A stretch of DNA of 64,000 bases, from assembly GCA_031763025.1 (NCBI GenBank), contig JASSKH010000005.1, positions 7,479,570 to 7,543,569 on the forward strand, given 5' to 3'. Within the stretch, counting starts at the first letter, position 1. Each line of letters starts with the position of its first letter. The notes below the pieces were generated by a model. It saw only the letters and a program-made list of their open reading frames with translations. It was not told the origin of the DNA and ran no database searches. Shown one piece after another: positions 10,528 to 47,242 of this stretch. The stretch is from Macrocystis pyrifera. Its lineage: Eukaryota; Sar; Phaeophyceae; Laminariales; Laminariaceae. Both the position numbers and the translations under genes were made by a program.

Positions 10528-13500
10528 ACAGCCACGGCTGCGGACGTGGAGCGCGCCGACCGCGAGCTGGCGAGACTGTTTCTGGAGATGTTCGACGTCA
10601 TCGGCGAGCAAGTGGTGCGTTTACACCAATACCAGTAGGGGAACAGTAGTACAGCAGTACTCGTACTCTCATACTATCGATAGACGCCGTAGAGCTTTCA
10701 ATAGCGGTCTTTTGCGGATAAATAATTACCTGGTATGATACTTATTTGGTGCAGCTGACAGTGCGGCAGGCAGCCGTGGTGATTTTGTTTCTTGTCGTTT
10801 CACGATTCTGCGTGAGAAAAGTGACTTGTCTGATCGGCTGAACGCAGTAGGTTAGGAGAGTCTTACGTGGTGCGCTCGGGTTTGTTGTTGTCATGCGCGT
10901 GTGTTCGTGATCGGCTAACGTGACGGACAAGGTCGAAGGTGAGGCGAGACTGCCGCCTGCCAAGCACGAAGCGTTCCGCGCTGTTTCTCTTGCGTCGGCG
11001 TATTTTTCTTATCGGCGGTATTCTGTAAAAGCCTCGCCCTCCCGCGACTCGCGGTTTTGGTGCCTGCGATGCCGCCGCTGCCTTGTGAACAACGCTAGGA
11101 GGAGGGGTGGGAGACCATAGCACTTTCCTCTGGTTGCCCCGTTCTTGTTCGTAACGTTAGCACTCCCCATGCGACAGATAACCGCAACGTCTCGGATCCC
11201 CTCGCTGCGTAAGGCGCGACGCCCGTCGACAACGGTAGGTTAGCCCTTTTCCCTCTTTCCGACTGTGGTTCCAAGAATTTTGTCCCGAAAAAAAGAGTGC
11301 TTGCAGTTGTAAAGCGGTCATAAATCACAACACCACACCGATAACCGCGCGGCGATCAGGTAGTGGCGTTCCCGACCGACGAGGACGCGAGGAAGGCGAC
11401 CAAGGCCTGGTCGAAGGGCACGCCTTTCAAGGGCACGGTGACTTCCATGAATCCCAAGGCTCAGAAGTCGGCCCGGATGAAGCGGGGGAGCGAGGCCGTC
11501 CTGGGGTTCGCGGCGAAGTCCGTGGCGAAACAAAAGAAGCAGTCCGCGGCGGGTGGCAAGAAGGGGGGCGGAGGGAACACAGGGGACCGCCTCGCGGGGA
11601 GGACGGGAACCGCCCGGATTGCTCCCCCCGGAACGGAAGTTTTGTTGGTTGTGGCGCCGAAGCAGCCGGAGCTGATGGTGAGCGGGGCGGGAGGGGGGCG
11701 GGGCAGGGCTGGGCGGAGCGGGGGCGCTCACGCTGGCGCCGTCTGTGTGTGTGGCTTGATACTGATACTTTTCACTCTCCTCTTTTGCCGTTCATCCTCG
11801 GAAGGCACCTCGCCGCGCCCTTTCCGCCGCTTGCGAGGTGAAGACACCCATCGCAGATTCAGATTCGCGGCTAAATTTTCCGGACACCGGCACCCGCCTG
11901 TACCTTACATCGTCCTGCCGCTCTCGTTAGTGCCGTCGTGTGCGCGTGCCTTGACACGATGCGGCGTCTTCTTCGAGGCGTGTGCGATTTGGTTGCGGAA
12001 CCGTGTTGCCGTTAACGTGCGCGCGAAAACTGATACCTGGTACCTTGCGTGTAGGTTAGACTCTTTACACCCGCCTTGCCTCTGATGATATCAGTTGCAT
12101 CTTTTGTCTCGCCGCCCCCTCTCACCCCCCCCCCCCCCGCCCCCCCGACATCCGCGCGCATACACGCGCCTGAATAACGCGTAATGGCCTGGCGACTGGC
12201 AGGTGGTGCAGAAGCTGTCGAACGATCTGGGGCAGGGGTGTCTCGTGGTCTTGCTGAACGCGCGCTTACACCAGGCAAGTCCCGCTGAACACCCTGGTCT
12301 GTTCTCGGCCGTTGTTTTTCGTATGCGCTGCGGCTCGAGGGCGAGCCCCACGCGACCTGCTGTGCCGTCGGTAGAGGACGGCATTCTTAGTGGCGTTGTA
12401 GTGACCGCCCTGGCGAGGAGGGGGGTGTAGTTTTCTTCTAGCTTGTACTTTCCGCCCTCCGTATTCGGTTCCATCCCCTCGTTTGACCCGGGAGCTTGTG
12501 TATTTGCGCGTGCGGTAGCTCTGGCGTTGCCGAGGCGGGGGTTTCTAGCTGCAGGCTTCTTTCGCTCACTTCACCTCGAGTTTTTGTCGCGGTCTCATCT
12601 CAGACGACGTCGAGTTGTTATGATGAAGAGTAGAAACCCGCCGCAGCGTCGGTGTTGATGGTATATAGGCCGAGGGCTTCTATAAAGCTGGAGGTATCAT
12701 GATGAGAGCACATGCCAACGTTAGTACATGGCCTGCAGTCAAGTATTGTTCACGCGTACCTGGTACGTTTTGCGCCCCTTGAAATACTCCCTTTGTGTGT
12801 GTGCATACACAATAGGGGCAGTGTAGACCGGCGTCGGAGCTAGTTTTCTCGCAGGGTTCTACTAAAACGGACATTCGCGCTTCTGCCGTCCTTCTCCCCT
12901 TTTTTCTCTCAGAATTCTGTAGATAAGGAGGAAGCAGCGCCCGTTCCGCCCCCCCCCCCCCCCCCCCCCCCCTGCGCTCGGTCCAAACTTCTCCCCTTTC
13001 CGACTTTTCCCGCTGCCCGCTTGCTTGTCGCCAGGCAAACTTCTTGGACGATGAACAGCGGCAGTTCTTCGAGGAGGTACGGCACTAACCTTGCGTCGCA
13101 AACGACTCACTCCCCCCCCACTCCAGTTGTTGTTCTTGGCCGGGGGGCGGACACGGCACTGCTGCCCACTTGTAAAACGAGACAGGACACTATGTATGAG
13201 TATGTTTCAAGGCTGTTTTTTAGTACCAGTAGGGTATACACGGCTGTGGGTACCCGTACACTAATCCTGGTTGAGTAAATCCGATATACACCCTACCAAA
13301 CACAACCATTGGTACCTTTGTCCTGCGCGCTCTCTTCTTTTTCCCCGCTGCGCGTTTTCGCGTGCCGCCGCAAGGGGGTGCTCGTAGTAACAAACAGTAG
13401 AGTTGGGGGCGGTGTTGGGCTTGGAGCGGCTGAGTTGGTTGATGCGACGCTGGTTCAGGAGCGTTTTTTTTCGGTGTTTTGCGTCTTGTCCGTATGATAG

Positions 13501-14804
13501 TAGCGCGTGCTAAAGGGAGAGGGGCTTGTGTTTCTGCGAGTTCCATCTGCCGTCGGTGACTGGCCTTGGAGTAAACGCGCCGTTTCATCGGGTTGTACCA
13601 CGCACCCTAACCCTGCCCTGAGGGTGTCCGGAGGCGCAGACCGTCAGTGAGGCGCTACTGCTGTTGTAGCTCTACTCGTTCAGAAAGCCATGAACCTTTG
13701 GAACAAAACACGCAATCGTGGGAAGCCGAGCTTCCATGTATATTTCGGATTAAAGCATACAGACGTGGGGCGTCAAGCCTTGTGTATAAACCCTTCGGAA
13801 CAAAGCACGCAGACTTGGGAAAACCGAACCGTGGTATACCTTTCGGGAAAAGAAAGCACGCAGGCGTGTATATGAGGCGTGGCACGACGCGAGCACGGGC
13901 ATCTGTTGTTCCGATGCCCTAGTGGCGCTCCCCCGCTCTGACAATGCACTCCCTCGGCACCTCCGCCGTCCTTGGCGCGCACGACCGCACCCTTTCCCCA
14001 CCGCTCTGCAGGAGTTCGAGTCGATGTTCCACCTTCGACCTGTGGCGGCTGAGAACGAGGATTTCTTGTACCGCGCGTATCCCAAGGACTGGACGGTAGC
14101 CAGGAAACCCAAACTTGGACCGCCAAAGGTGAGAGGCTGTTTGCTTGCGCGCTAGGGGGTTAGAAAGTTCACTGTTTTTTTTTCGGGCATCGTGAATTGC
14201 CCTCGTTGCTGTCAGGTGGCGCGTTTTGTTTCCTGGCGGATGCAGCGGGTCTCGGTTTTGTTTGTTGGTTTCCTGTTGTTGGTACTATTGTTTGCGTCGA
14301 TATATGGCCCTGTTTCTCCTTCTGTTGCCGAGACGAGCGAGCGGCCCGCATGCCCCTTCGGCGGCGCCGGTGCATACCCTATTGCCGCTCGCGGCTTTTT
14401 TTTTTCCGCAGTTACCTCCCCCTGTTTGGAAAAAGTGTCGGGGCAGGGTTGAGCACTGCTGTCTCCAGCGTGTGAACGCGGTATAGACATTTATTCGGCC
14501 CTTGAAACGCGCCGCAGCTGGGAGGTGTACCGGTATAAACTTGCGCAATATGTACGAGGGGGAGGCTTTGTGTTTCTGTCATCGTTATGGAGCCCACGGC
14601 GGGAAGCGGCGAGCGGCAAATGGCGGCGTCTCTGTTAACTTTGCGCGCCCACGTTGTTGTCAAATATCTGACTGTTTCAAACTTTTGTTCAATCTCTGGC
14701 TGCAGGTGCTGCACTATCAGGAGAAGCGGCCAACGCAAGAAGAGATTATGGCGGCGGTGGAGAAAGGCGATAAGACCGCGGGCGTTTTCGGCAACCTCTT
14801 TTAA
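10528..14804 (+). CDS. DUF1995-domain protein, plastid type (5' end missing)
   Basis: Six exons were traced: 10528-10614, 11360-11677, 12203-12274, 13035-13076, 14012-14128 and 14706-14804 (TAA). All junctions are phase 0. Recognition rests on the DUF1995 core: VVVAFPTDEDARKATKAW, then a Gly/Lys-rich loop, EVLLVVAPKQPELM, GCLVVLLNARLHQ, FLDDEQRQFFEEFES and FHLRPVAAENEDFLYRAYPKDW, in the order known from plant and algal DUF1995 proteins (for example the LPA3 type, acting in photosystem II assembly in plastids). The exact role here cannot be read from sequence. The third intron begins CAG|GCAAGT, a GC-AG intron. The N-terminal part of the domain and any plastid presequence lie upstream and were not found. 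The gene has no frame breaks, unlike its neighbours. The stop codon lies at the start of a degenerate tandem repeat. Confidence 0.75.
12275..13034 (+). other. GC-AG intron
   Basis: The donor is CAG|GCAAGT at 12272-12280, the classical strong context for GC introns, and the acceptor is CGCCAG at 13029-13034. Reading stays in phase 0 (LHQ then ANFLDDEQ), so no GT alternative is needed. The intron carries a C tract (12950-12972). Confidence 0.7.
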
Positions 14805-15065
14805 GTTCGGCAATACTGTCCGACGTACAGCTTTTTATCTGAATTCGGCAACGTTTTCTGAAATCGGCAGCATCTACTGATATGGGCAAACTTCTTCTGG
14901 GTTCGAAGAAGTTTTCCACGATCGGTAACATTTTTCCGAATTCCGATTATATTTTCTGAGTTCGGCAACGTTTTCCGAGCTCGGCAACGTTTTTTATCCT
15001 AATTCGGAAACGGTTCCTGAGTTCGGCAGCCTATTCTGAAATCGGCGCCCGCTTTTGAGTTATTG
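14796..15065. repeat. Degenerate ~20-bp tandem repeat after DUF1995 gene
   Basis: Roughly a dozen units near TTTTCTGARTTCGGCAACG follow each other from the last codons of the DUF1995 exon. The final coding sequence GTTTTCGGCAACCTCTTTTA is itself unit-like, so the array probably expanded from, or into, the end of the gene. Confidence 0.7.
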
Positions 15066-15208
15066 ACATCTGCTTTCGGTGGCCTCTTTTGAGTTAAGGC
15101 GTGTTTTTCGACGGGTCTGGTAGCAGCGGTTGGAACCCCCAATGGCCCGGCCGACTGGAGTCGGTGGGTCGTCATTCTAAGTAGAGACATGATTGGGAAG
15201 GCGTACGT

Positions 15209-15298
15209 ACTCACCCCCGGATACGATACATGGACGGGCATCGAGGCGGTGTCCCCCCCCGGATACAATACATCTATGGGCATCGAGGAGGTGTCCTC
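15209..15298. repeat. Two-copy tandem duplication
   Basis: A ~45-bp unit (CCCCGGATACGATACATGG...CATCGAGGCGGTGTCC) is present twice in tandem with a few substitutions. Confidence 0.75.
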
Positions 15299-15299
15299 G

Positions 15300-15733
15300 C
15301 GATTTTACGCCTCGGGCAACTTCGGCCTGATGGCGTGGTGTCGGCTGCGCCGTTCAGCGTTCAAGGTCAAAGCAGGGACCACGCCTGTGCCTTGGAGGAA
15401 GGCAAGGAGAGAGAGAGAGACGAGCCCTTTATTTCAGTTTTTTTTTTTAGTTTTGTGACTTTTGTTTTGTCGCGGAAAGCTTGCGCTTGTAGAGGAATCG
15501 CCGACCGACAGCCAAGCGTGCTGCTGTCAGGCCGGTTTGGCGCGCACGATGTGGTTCTGGGGCCGCAAGCGCACTATCCCTGGAAAAGCAAATGGAGGTG
15601 TACAGATCGACGCGCCCGGGCTTCCTCAAGGAAAGACAATGCGATCGTCTTTTCACCGCGCTGGGGGCAGACGCGAGCGAGCAAGCAAGCACCGTTTCGC
15701 AGCTTCAACGACGCGGACGCCCGTATCACTGGC

Positions 15734-15771
<38 letters not shown>

Positions 15772-16410
15772 CAGCAACAGTAGCAGCCCCCTGCATACGT
15801 GGCTCTTGCATGTGAACCCCGGCCCCATTCACATTTACATGGTGCTTGTTTTGGTCTAATCAAAAGGACAAAGCCGTCGCCTCAAAGACAACTAACTGAA
15901 GTGCGTTTACATAACATCAACCATCAGCGGCCAACGTCCATTTATATTCAAGCCAAGTTCTTACGGCTTTGGGACTCCCGGCGCATGTGCATTGCCAATA
16001 GCATTCCGTGCGTACTGTACTGCTCCAGAGGGTGAATCATCGCCTCCATGGCGAAAAAGCAAGGTAAAGAAACCCGTAGGCTCCGTCCCTTTGCAGCAAA
16101 AAATGAGTTTTGACGACAACTGCGATATGGACAACACTGAAAGCAGCGGAATGTTGGAAACGGTGTTCGGCGCTTGTCATGAAGCGCTAAAATGTTAGCC
16201 TAACTTTTTTACGCCGCGTCTTCGCTTCACAACACACGACACTGCAGCCCACACACAAACATAGCCGGAACATTCACCTGCCAAGGCTTCGACACATACG
16301 ATTTTATCCGTGAGAGCTTCGTCACTGAACACGTACGATACAACATAAACGCACAAATACCGGTACGAAACATACATAAAACACCAAACACAACATCCCG
16401 TAATTTTTTG
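15300..16410. other. No supported gene
   Basis: Contains a short frame ending in poly-Gln at a CAG repeat (15592-15783 +) and a 32-codon frame at 16103-16198 (+). Neither has splice or domain support. Confidence 0.4.
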
Positions 16411-16417
16411 AGCATCT

Positions 16418-19400
16418 TCACGAACCGACCGACACCCCATGGATCGGGCTACTCGTAGGGCTGTCCTCTAGAAGCAACAACAGACACTTCTTAAGGGTCT
16501 GTGTGGAACCGCGTAAGCCGGAGTGGTGCACCCCTTTCGTCTGTCCTCTAACCTCCGTACGGTCGGGCGGCTCCACATCAGGGCCACAGCCGACACCAGC
16601 AGCACCGGTAGCCTCCGCCGCCCTGCGTACCATGCGAACCACCGCCACCGGGGTGAGCCCGTTCGGTCGGCAGTCCATAACCGCCCCCATGCGTTCAGGG
16701 CAGTCAGCAAGGATGGTCTCAGCCAGGGTGTCCTCGAACGCCAGCTGGAACTGAAGCGCGATTTCACCGTACGCAGGCGGCGGAGGCCCGGCAACCCCAG
16801 CCGCAGCCGTGGAGGGTGCGGCGGCAGCGAGATCGGCAGCAGCGGCCCCATCGCCAGCCGTCGTCGCCGATTCCTCCCGCTCCTCCCCCTCCGCCGCCGC
16901 GCGCTTGAGTTCGCCCAACAGCCGTACGGCCGCACCCCACGCCTCGTCGGCCCCCCGGTCACCCCGCCAATTCCCACCCAAGCCCTCCCACGAGCGTGCG
17001 CGGAGAAGTCTGCAAGCGTCGGTGAACATGCACGCGCCCATTAGGAGCGCCAAGCGAGCGCGACGTTGCGATCCATCCTCGCCGTCCTCGGCCGCCGGTG
17101 GGAGGCATGCAAGCGCTCGGGAGAAATAAGCCGGGGCGCTCAGCGCTCTCGCGGCTATCGGGGCGATTGAGGTGTTCGGCTTCTCGTCGGGGCGGGCAGG
17201 GGCGTCAGAGTTTTTCGTGTCAGGCAAGGCCGAGAGGGTGAAGGGAGCCGTTGCGGAGGCCGGGTCGGGTGAGCACTCTCGAGAGATAGCGCTGGTGGCC
17301 CGGTTCGACCCTCTGCCGGCGCATGCGTCACCGCCACTCCCAAGGATGTCGCCGGAAGCGGAAGCGCTGTTGTCGCTTACATGCTGTGAAGGGGATGGGG
17401 GGGGGAGCGCAACGTTGGCGTTAAGTAGGCGTCCGTCCGGTCTTCGGCGGAAGCCGTGGACGAGCCTCTCCGCGCGCTTAACACCGTCGCCGCGACCTTG
17501 ACGGGGGCGCTGGCGTCCTCCACTGTCTCCGATCTCACGTCAGATGGAATGTGTTCGTGCCGCCGCTCGCGCCGCCGCTGTTTCCGAGCATCTCCCTCGT
17601 CATCGCTCTCGCCGCCGCCACCACCGCTGCCATCATCTTCTACGTTTAGGTTACTCGCCATCGCGGCCGCGTATGCGCGGAACCGAGCGAGTCGCTCGAC
17701 GAAACGCGGGAGCTTCCTTGCCCGCAGGCGGAACAGTGCACGGCAGGCAACCTCGAACAGCGGAGACGCGACATTCCCGGCCAGGTGGATGCAGAGGAAC
17801 GTCGAGGAAGACGTGGCAAGGGTCCCGCCGCCGCTACCCCCCCCCCCGGGTACTTGGCCGGGCTCTTCTGCTGACCCTTCCAGCAAAAATGTAGGAACGG
17901 GATCGCCTAGGACAAGTGGACAAAAACAAAAGCGAAGGTCGACGAGACAAATACAAAATGCGAGGGAGTTAGTCGGGTCGGATCGGGCAGTATCAGCTCC
18001 CACGCTCACGGAAAATCGTTTGTTTCCCGCTCACGGCCCCCCAAGGCAAGAAATGGGGGTGCCACAACAGATGCACGTGGCCACGACCAAGGAAAGTCCC
18101 AAGGCTGGGCGATGGACCTCGGTACGGTCGCGGTAAATAGACGTCCACCACTGGACGAGCAGCACGTAGCAATAAAAGGCGCTCATGTCTTCATGTGTGA
18201 ATGGAGTGCAGTTCTAAAGGCTGTCTTGAAGCCAGTCGCAACAAAGCCGCCGAGCTAAATAGCGACGGAGCCGAAGCTCGATACATCTCAGAGGAGCCGT
18301 GCACAACAAAAAGGGGACCCTTCTCTCTGCCTAGCCAGCCAAGGCGCGCCAAACGTGGCCTGGAAACCATCGAACAAAATACCAAACTGACTCACCATCG
18401 CTTCGGTATCACCCGCAGTCTCGCACCGAAACGCGAGCGCAAGCGCGTCGTCCGATGCCCGTCCCGGAGTTCCCGCATCTAGCGCCGGTTCTGAGCTCCC
18501 TTCCTTTCGCGGGCTCACTCCGCGCCCACAGCGAGCAGAGGCTTCCCCATCCTCGCGACCCCCCGCGCCCTTCCGCGTTGTTGCACCGCAGGCCAACCAC
18601 TCTCGGAGGGTGCCTTCGAACAGGGCGGTCGCGGGGTCTAAGGACGCGGTAAGCAACGCCAGCTTCTCGGTGGCCTCGTCTTCAGCCGCGCGCAACCCCC
18701 TTCCCTCGTTATCCTGCCGGGCCGACGCGGCGGGGTCCTGCAGGAGACCCCGCACTGCGTCGAGCGAGCGCAGCGACTCGGACACGCGCCGCTCCAGGGT
18801 CGTTCTCAGCGTCATTTCCGCCGCGGCCGCGGCGGGGTCTCTATCTCCCGCGGTCGCTCGTTCTCGGTCTGTCTCTGCGTCTAGACCGAGCGTCCCCCCC
18901 CCACGTTTCTCCGACGACATCATCGCCACTAGCAGCCACGGTGGGAGGGAATCTCTTCCGCTACCGTTGCGCGCGGGCCAACCCCGTTCCTCGGCGGCCA
19001 GGGCCCGCCCAAGCAGGTCCACCGTCCGAACCCTCGCGGGCTCAGGTCCGCCACGACCAGAGCGAAGACCCTGCGCCAGGAGAACTTCTGGGATAAGGGA
19101 GGCGGAACACGCGTCACCGGCGGCGCCGACAAGCCGCCTGTGTTCTCGCGCGCACCGGAGAGCACGCGGCGCAGATGTTGCAGAGCCGCCTGACGCGCGA
19201 GCACGCGGGCGACGGCAGACGTATGGGCAGAGTAAAAAACTAAACAACACAAAAACAGTCGATTTTCTGGGCAGTACATCAACCAGTCAGAGTAGAGAGA
19301 CGCGTGATCTGTGAGGGGAGGGCAGTCGGCGCCTGCTATTTTACAGACTGCAGTCCGGTCGTCACCCCGTTTACCGTTCATACCGAAAATCCTTGCAAAC

Positions 19401-22400
19401 ACCTAGGCTGCGGCCGCTCTCGAGTCTTACGCCCGGGACGTCGCAAACGGGTTGCCTTCAGGCCAAACACGCGTGGCCGCGACGCTGTCTACGGTCAGCA
19501 ACCAACCTTGAAGTTCACGCACAACGCAAGCAGCTGCGGACACAGGTTCTTAGCCCACGCCTGCAGAGTGAATGCAGCACCGCTCCCTCACCTTTGCCCG
19601 AAGCCTGCAATATAGTTGCCAGACAAGCCTCCGCCGTGGGCAGCCTGATTCGAAGCACCTGCGTCGCCGTGAGAACCCCGGCCAGGTGTCTCCGCGTCCT
19701 GGAATTCCACAACGACGGAACAGCTGCTGTAAACCCGGGACTCAGCTCCGTCGAGGCAGTCCATGCTGGCGGTGGCGGCGACGGATGCCGCCGGCCACAC
19801 GTGCAGGGCGAGCATGGCGAAGCACTGGTACTGCTTGCCGAGAGGTGGCGTCGTAGAAACGCGCACGCAGGGCACCGAGGAACCGCCGTCGTGCCGAGCA
19901 GGTGTCCGGTGCACAGGTCATACGCCGAGCACAGTCCGCCGCCGCAGAGCACGGCCACGTTGAAGCGCGCCATCAAGGAACTTGGCGGGACTGGGGGGGG
20001 CGGGTCGAGCGTGCACTGCGCGCCAAGCCTGAGGCCGCCTTCTTCCAAAGGCGAAAAGGAGACCACCCGGATTGCGCCGGGGTAGTCGTACACCATCAGG
20101 TCACCGGTTGAGTCGTGCACCGAGAACAGCCGGCGTGTCGAAGGGTCTTTGACCGCGTCCTGCCCGGCCAAGCAGAAAGTCTTTTTCATGGCTCCGCCCT
20201 CACCCGCGCCTCCAGCATAATCGCTACCGTCCGGCGCGTAAATCCCGTTCTCTGGGCTACTCTCGGCGGCGTCCATAAACGCCCCGCTCTCGCTTCCGTA
20301 TCCACTTGTACCAACCTTGTCGGCATCGTTCTCCGCGCCGGCGGCCCCACCCCCGCTTGTGTGCCCCCCGGCAGGGAACGGCCGGGTAGGGAGGAGAGGT
20401 ACCATGATCTCGGGCAAGCGGCCGGTGGCGAAGTGATTGAAAAATACCCTCGTCCCCGTGGGCATCCACACCCCCACCTCGCTGCAGAGCAACGCGTCGA
20501 TTCCTCGCGGCATCAGACACGCCGAAAAGGCCAAGGCTACTTCCGCGCGAGTATTGCTGCCACCACCGCCGCCACCACCGCCGCCGCCGCCAAACGCAGA
20601 CTCTTTCTCCTCGCCCTCTTCATCCTCTTCGCCTTCCTGCTGATACCGTTGCTGCTGCTGCTGCGCCTGTGATCCGTGATCATCGCCGGTATCACCGCCT
20701 TCCAAGTCGAACGTAACTCTACGAGACCAAACCCGGCGGGGCGGGCGGGTTCCGGCGGCGGGAATGGACGAGAGCCCGAGCCCCGCCCCTTCCCCGCCGT
20801 CCTCCTGCTCCCATACCAGGCGGTGCCTGTTCCCGACCCGCGGCGACCCCCCCCCGGCTCCGGGACCATCGCGGCCGCCAGTACCCTACAGCCGATCGGG
20901 TCTTCCCGGCAGGCGCAGATGTTGCACCTGTTGAGAAAGCTCCAGCTCCAGTTGGCGCCCTCGGCTCCCCACCTCCAGAGGCGGAGGAGGCCGTTGGCCT
21001 CGACGCACGCGTAGAGGAGGCTACTGCTGCTGTTGTTGTAGGCGTTGTTGTTGCTAGCGCCTGTTGATGTTTTTGCCTGTGCGTATTTCGGGTCGGCCTT
21101 GTGTTCAAAGCGAACGAACTCGCTCAAAACGACCTATTTGCAAGGTAGCAATACGGTACATCGACGGTACAACAGCATTCAGCAGCATGTATAGGCAGCT
21201 GGTCAACCAAGACAACAACGCAAGACTAGACGACAGACAGCAAGCAGGACGTACGAAAGGCGAGGCGGTTCGCGAGTGGTGTGCATGCGTGGTGTACACT
21301 CGTGTGCTGCGGTGTAGAAGGCATTTTTCATTCCAGCATGGGTATGGCTGGATGGGTGGAAGGACGGATGAACAGTACATAACCCCAACCCTGGCCCTAA
21401 CCCTAACCGCAAACCCCAATTTGAACGGACTCGTAGGGAGTTATCGGCGGCTGCGGGTGCTGCAGCGCAACTGTATTTGCTCGTTTTGGTGCGTTGCGCT
21501 GTACTAGGTATCAGGTACTTGTATTAATAGTGCTAAATACAAGAAGCACACATACCGTTCGTTGCCTTACGGTTGCGAAACCAAAGGGATGCACGAAGAG
21601 AAAGACGGACGATCGCGCGCACCTCAACTGCGGGCAGGAACGCAAGGCAATTGCAAGGACTATCGGGGTACGATAAGTAGATACCTGGCACGAGGTACCC
21701 TATATCATAGCCCCGGAACGTGAGATCAAAACGCGGACCGTCTGGGTCTGGGGGGCTGGCTCCCTGGGCGATGTATTTTATACCAGTTACCAGATTAACA
21801 GTTTGATGTGAAGAGAACCATCAACACGAACACCTATACCACCACCAACAACAACAACCGCTCGCCAACTGCTCAACTGCTCTCTCCCTCTCGCTCATAC
21901 GAGTACCAGACAGTACAGTACGACATAGGTACCAGGTACCGTACACGAGGCACTATTCATAGCCCCTCTCGCTACCCCCTCTCGCTAAGTACGAGCGAGT
22001 TATGAGGGGTACGAATTAATTGCAAGCAGTGGTTCACCTCATCGGTGTGCTCCACGACAAGCATCTCCGGGACGTCCCGCCCAAGTAGGCCCTCTTCGCG
22101 CCTGGGCAATGCAGCAGCTGCAACGAAGCCTTCGCCCCCAGGTCGCGAACCAGAAGCCATTCCGTCTTCCTGCTCCTTCTTCGCACCACCTGCTTCTTCG
22201 GGTGCCTGGGACAGAACTTTTGTGAGGAACCTGGCCATCTGATGCCTCCCCGGCTTCGGCGCAGAATCAGGCACAGCGTCCAGCAGCACGGTCAGGCGCA
22301 ACGCTCGAGAAGGAGACCACACAGAGCACGGACCATGATCAACAGGAGGGGAAGTTAAAGCTGCTAGCGCAAGATCGGCTGGCTGGTGATTGCCTCTGGT

Positions 22401-22571
22401 ACCTCTTGTTGCAGCTGGCGACTTCACCTCGAGGGAGAGTGCGACATGGCCTGCGACAACAACAACTCGAGCGTTGGAGACGCGTCCTTGCGACTCTCGT
22501 GCGACTCCCAGCAAGACCGCGCCCCGATAGGGCGGCCATAAGGACTCAAGCTGGTCCAGCGCGACATTCAT
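16418..22571 (-). CDS. Large beta-propeller/helical protein, unidentified
   Basis: Exons by splice motif and phase: 22571-22038 (ATG start, donor GAG|GTGAAC), 21133-19592 (donor AAAG|GTGAGG), 19239-18396 (donor ATG|GTGAGT) and about 17906-16418 (stop). The first two exons hold WD-like blades: LLYACVEANGLLRLWRW, RHRLVWEQEDGG, RRLFSVHDSTGDLMVYDYP and FNVAVLCGGGLCSAYDLCTG, then a KQYQCFAMLALHVWP strand. The C-terminal half is predicted helical (LERRVSESLRSLDAVRGLL, FEVACRALFRLRARKL) and ends AETILADCPERM...GLTPVAVVRMV. A propeller followed by helices is the plan of many trafficking, Rab-regulator and BLOC/CORVET-type subunits, but I cannot assign a family. Four single-base frame breaks are needed (C9 at 20847-20855, near 19880, C11 at 17837-17847, G9 at 17397-17405), each consistent with one missing base. 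The first exon lies head-to-head with the lipase gene. Confidence 0.55.
21385..21412. repeat. Interstitial telomere-like CCCTAA units
   Basis: Reads CCCTGGCCCTAACCCTAACC, two to three TTAGGG-type units. Too short to mean a former telomere; it lies in the first intron of the minus-strand gene. Confidence 0.5.
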
Positions 22572-23123
22572 GGGTGAGCATGCCGAACACGAGGCAACGA
22601 AGCTTCACTAGATGCACTGAGATTCTTGAGTAGTTGCTCTGGCTGATTCCGCTGGCTGGTCTGCCCAGCAGCGGAAATCGCGCCGCTTGGGGAATACTAA
22701 AAACCCCGCAGAAAGAAAGCCTTCAAGAAGAGCTCGAACTCCTCTTCCAAAAAAAAAACATACAACGTGGAATCTCATCGGCAAGGAGGAGACAAGCGAG
22801 AGGGCCCTCAAGGTCCCTCGGCGACAGAAACTGACCATTAAAATCAACAGAAGGTGCCGCCGACTCCAGTCAGCGCGCCTGGGCGTCCAGCAGTGGCTGC
22901 CGTATCGGTAACACGCGCTGCATGTTGAGTGTTTAGTTGCAAAAAATTGCAAAAATTGCAAAATAAGTCTGCCGTACCTGAAGAACGCTCCACGGAATTT
23001 CCCGTACCCAGGTACCACCCGACCAGCGTAGTCGGTCACTACGAGCACTGCTGTAGCTACCAGCAACCCCAGGCAGACGGCAGCCGCAAGGAGCCGCTGT
23101 GAATCTGCTGAAGACCTAGCGCT
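22572..23123. promoter_or_regulatory. Divergent intergenic region (inferred bidirectional promoter)
   Basis: About 550 bp separate the inferred ATG of the minus-strand propeller gene (22571) from the inferred ATG of the plus-strand lipase gene (23124). No TATA box or defined motif is claimed. A minus-strand hydrophobic exon-like segment overlaps its right half, which would change this picture if it is real. Confidence 0.35.
22978..23107 (-). CDS. Possible exon encoding one membrane segment
   Basis: Minus-strand frame reading RLLAAAVCLGLLVATAVLVV then TDYAGRVVPGYGKFRGAFF, bounded by TCTTCAG acceptor and TTCAG|GTACGG donor. The hydrophobic run is long enough for a transmembrane helix. No in-frame ATG lies upstream before a stop, and its phase does not join the propeller exon at 22571 without a stop. 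It could belong to an overlapping antisense transcript whose other exons lie in the Ala-coding frame at 23229-23640 (-). Confidence 0.25.

Positions 23124-47242
<24,119 letters not shown>

Noticed and set aside
15592..15783. 63-codon plus frame ending in poly-Gln
   Set aside because: CAG repeat at its end, no homologue recognised, no upstream or downstream exons.
16103..16198. 32-codon frame MSFDDNCDMDNTESSGMLE
   Set aside because: Looks protein-like, but isolated; proposed upstream join would need a 30-bp intron.
21385..21412. Former telomere or chromosome fusion point
   Set aside because: Only two to three CCCTAA units.
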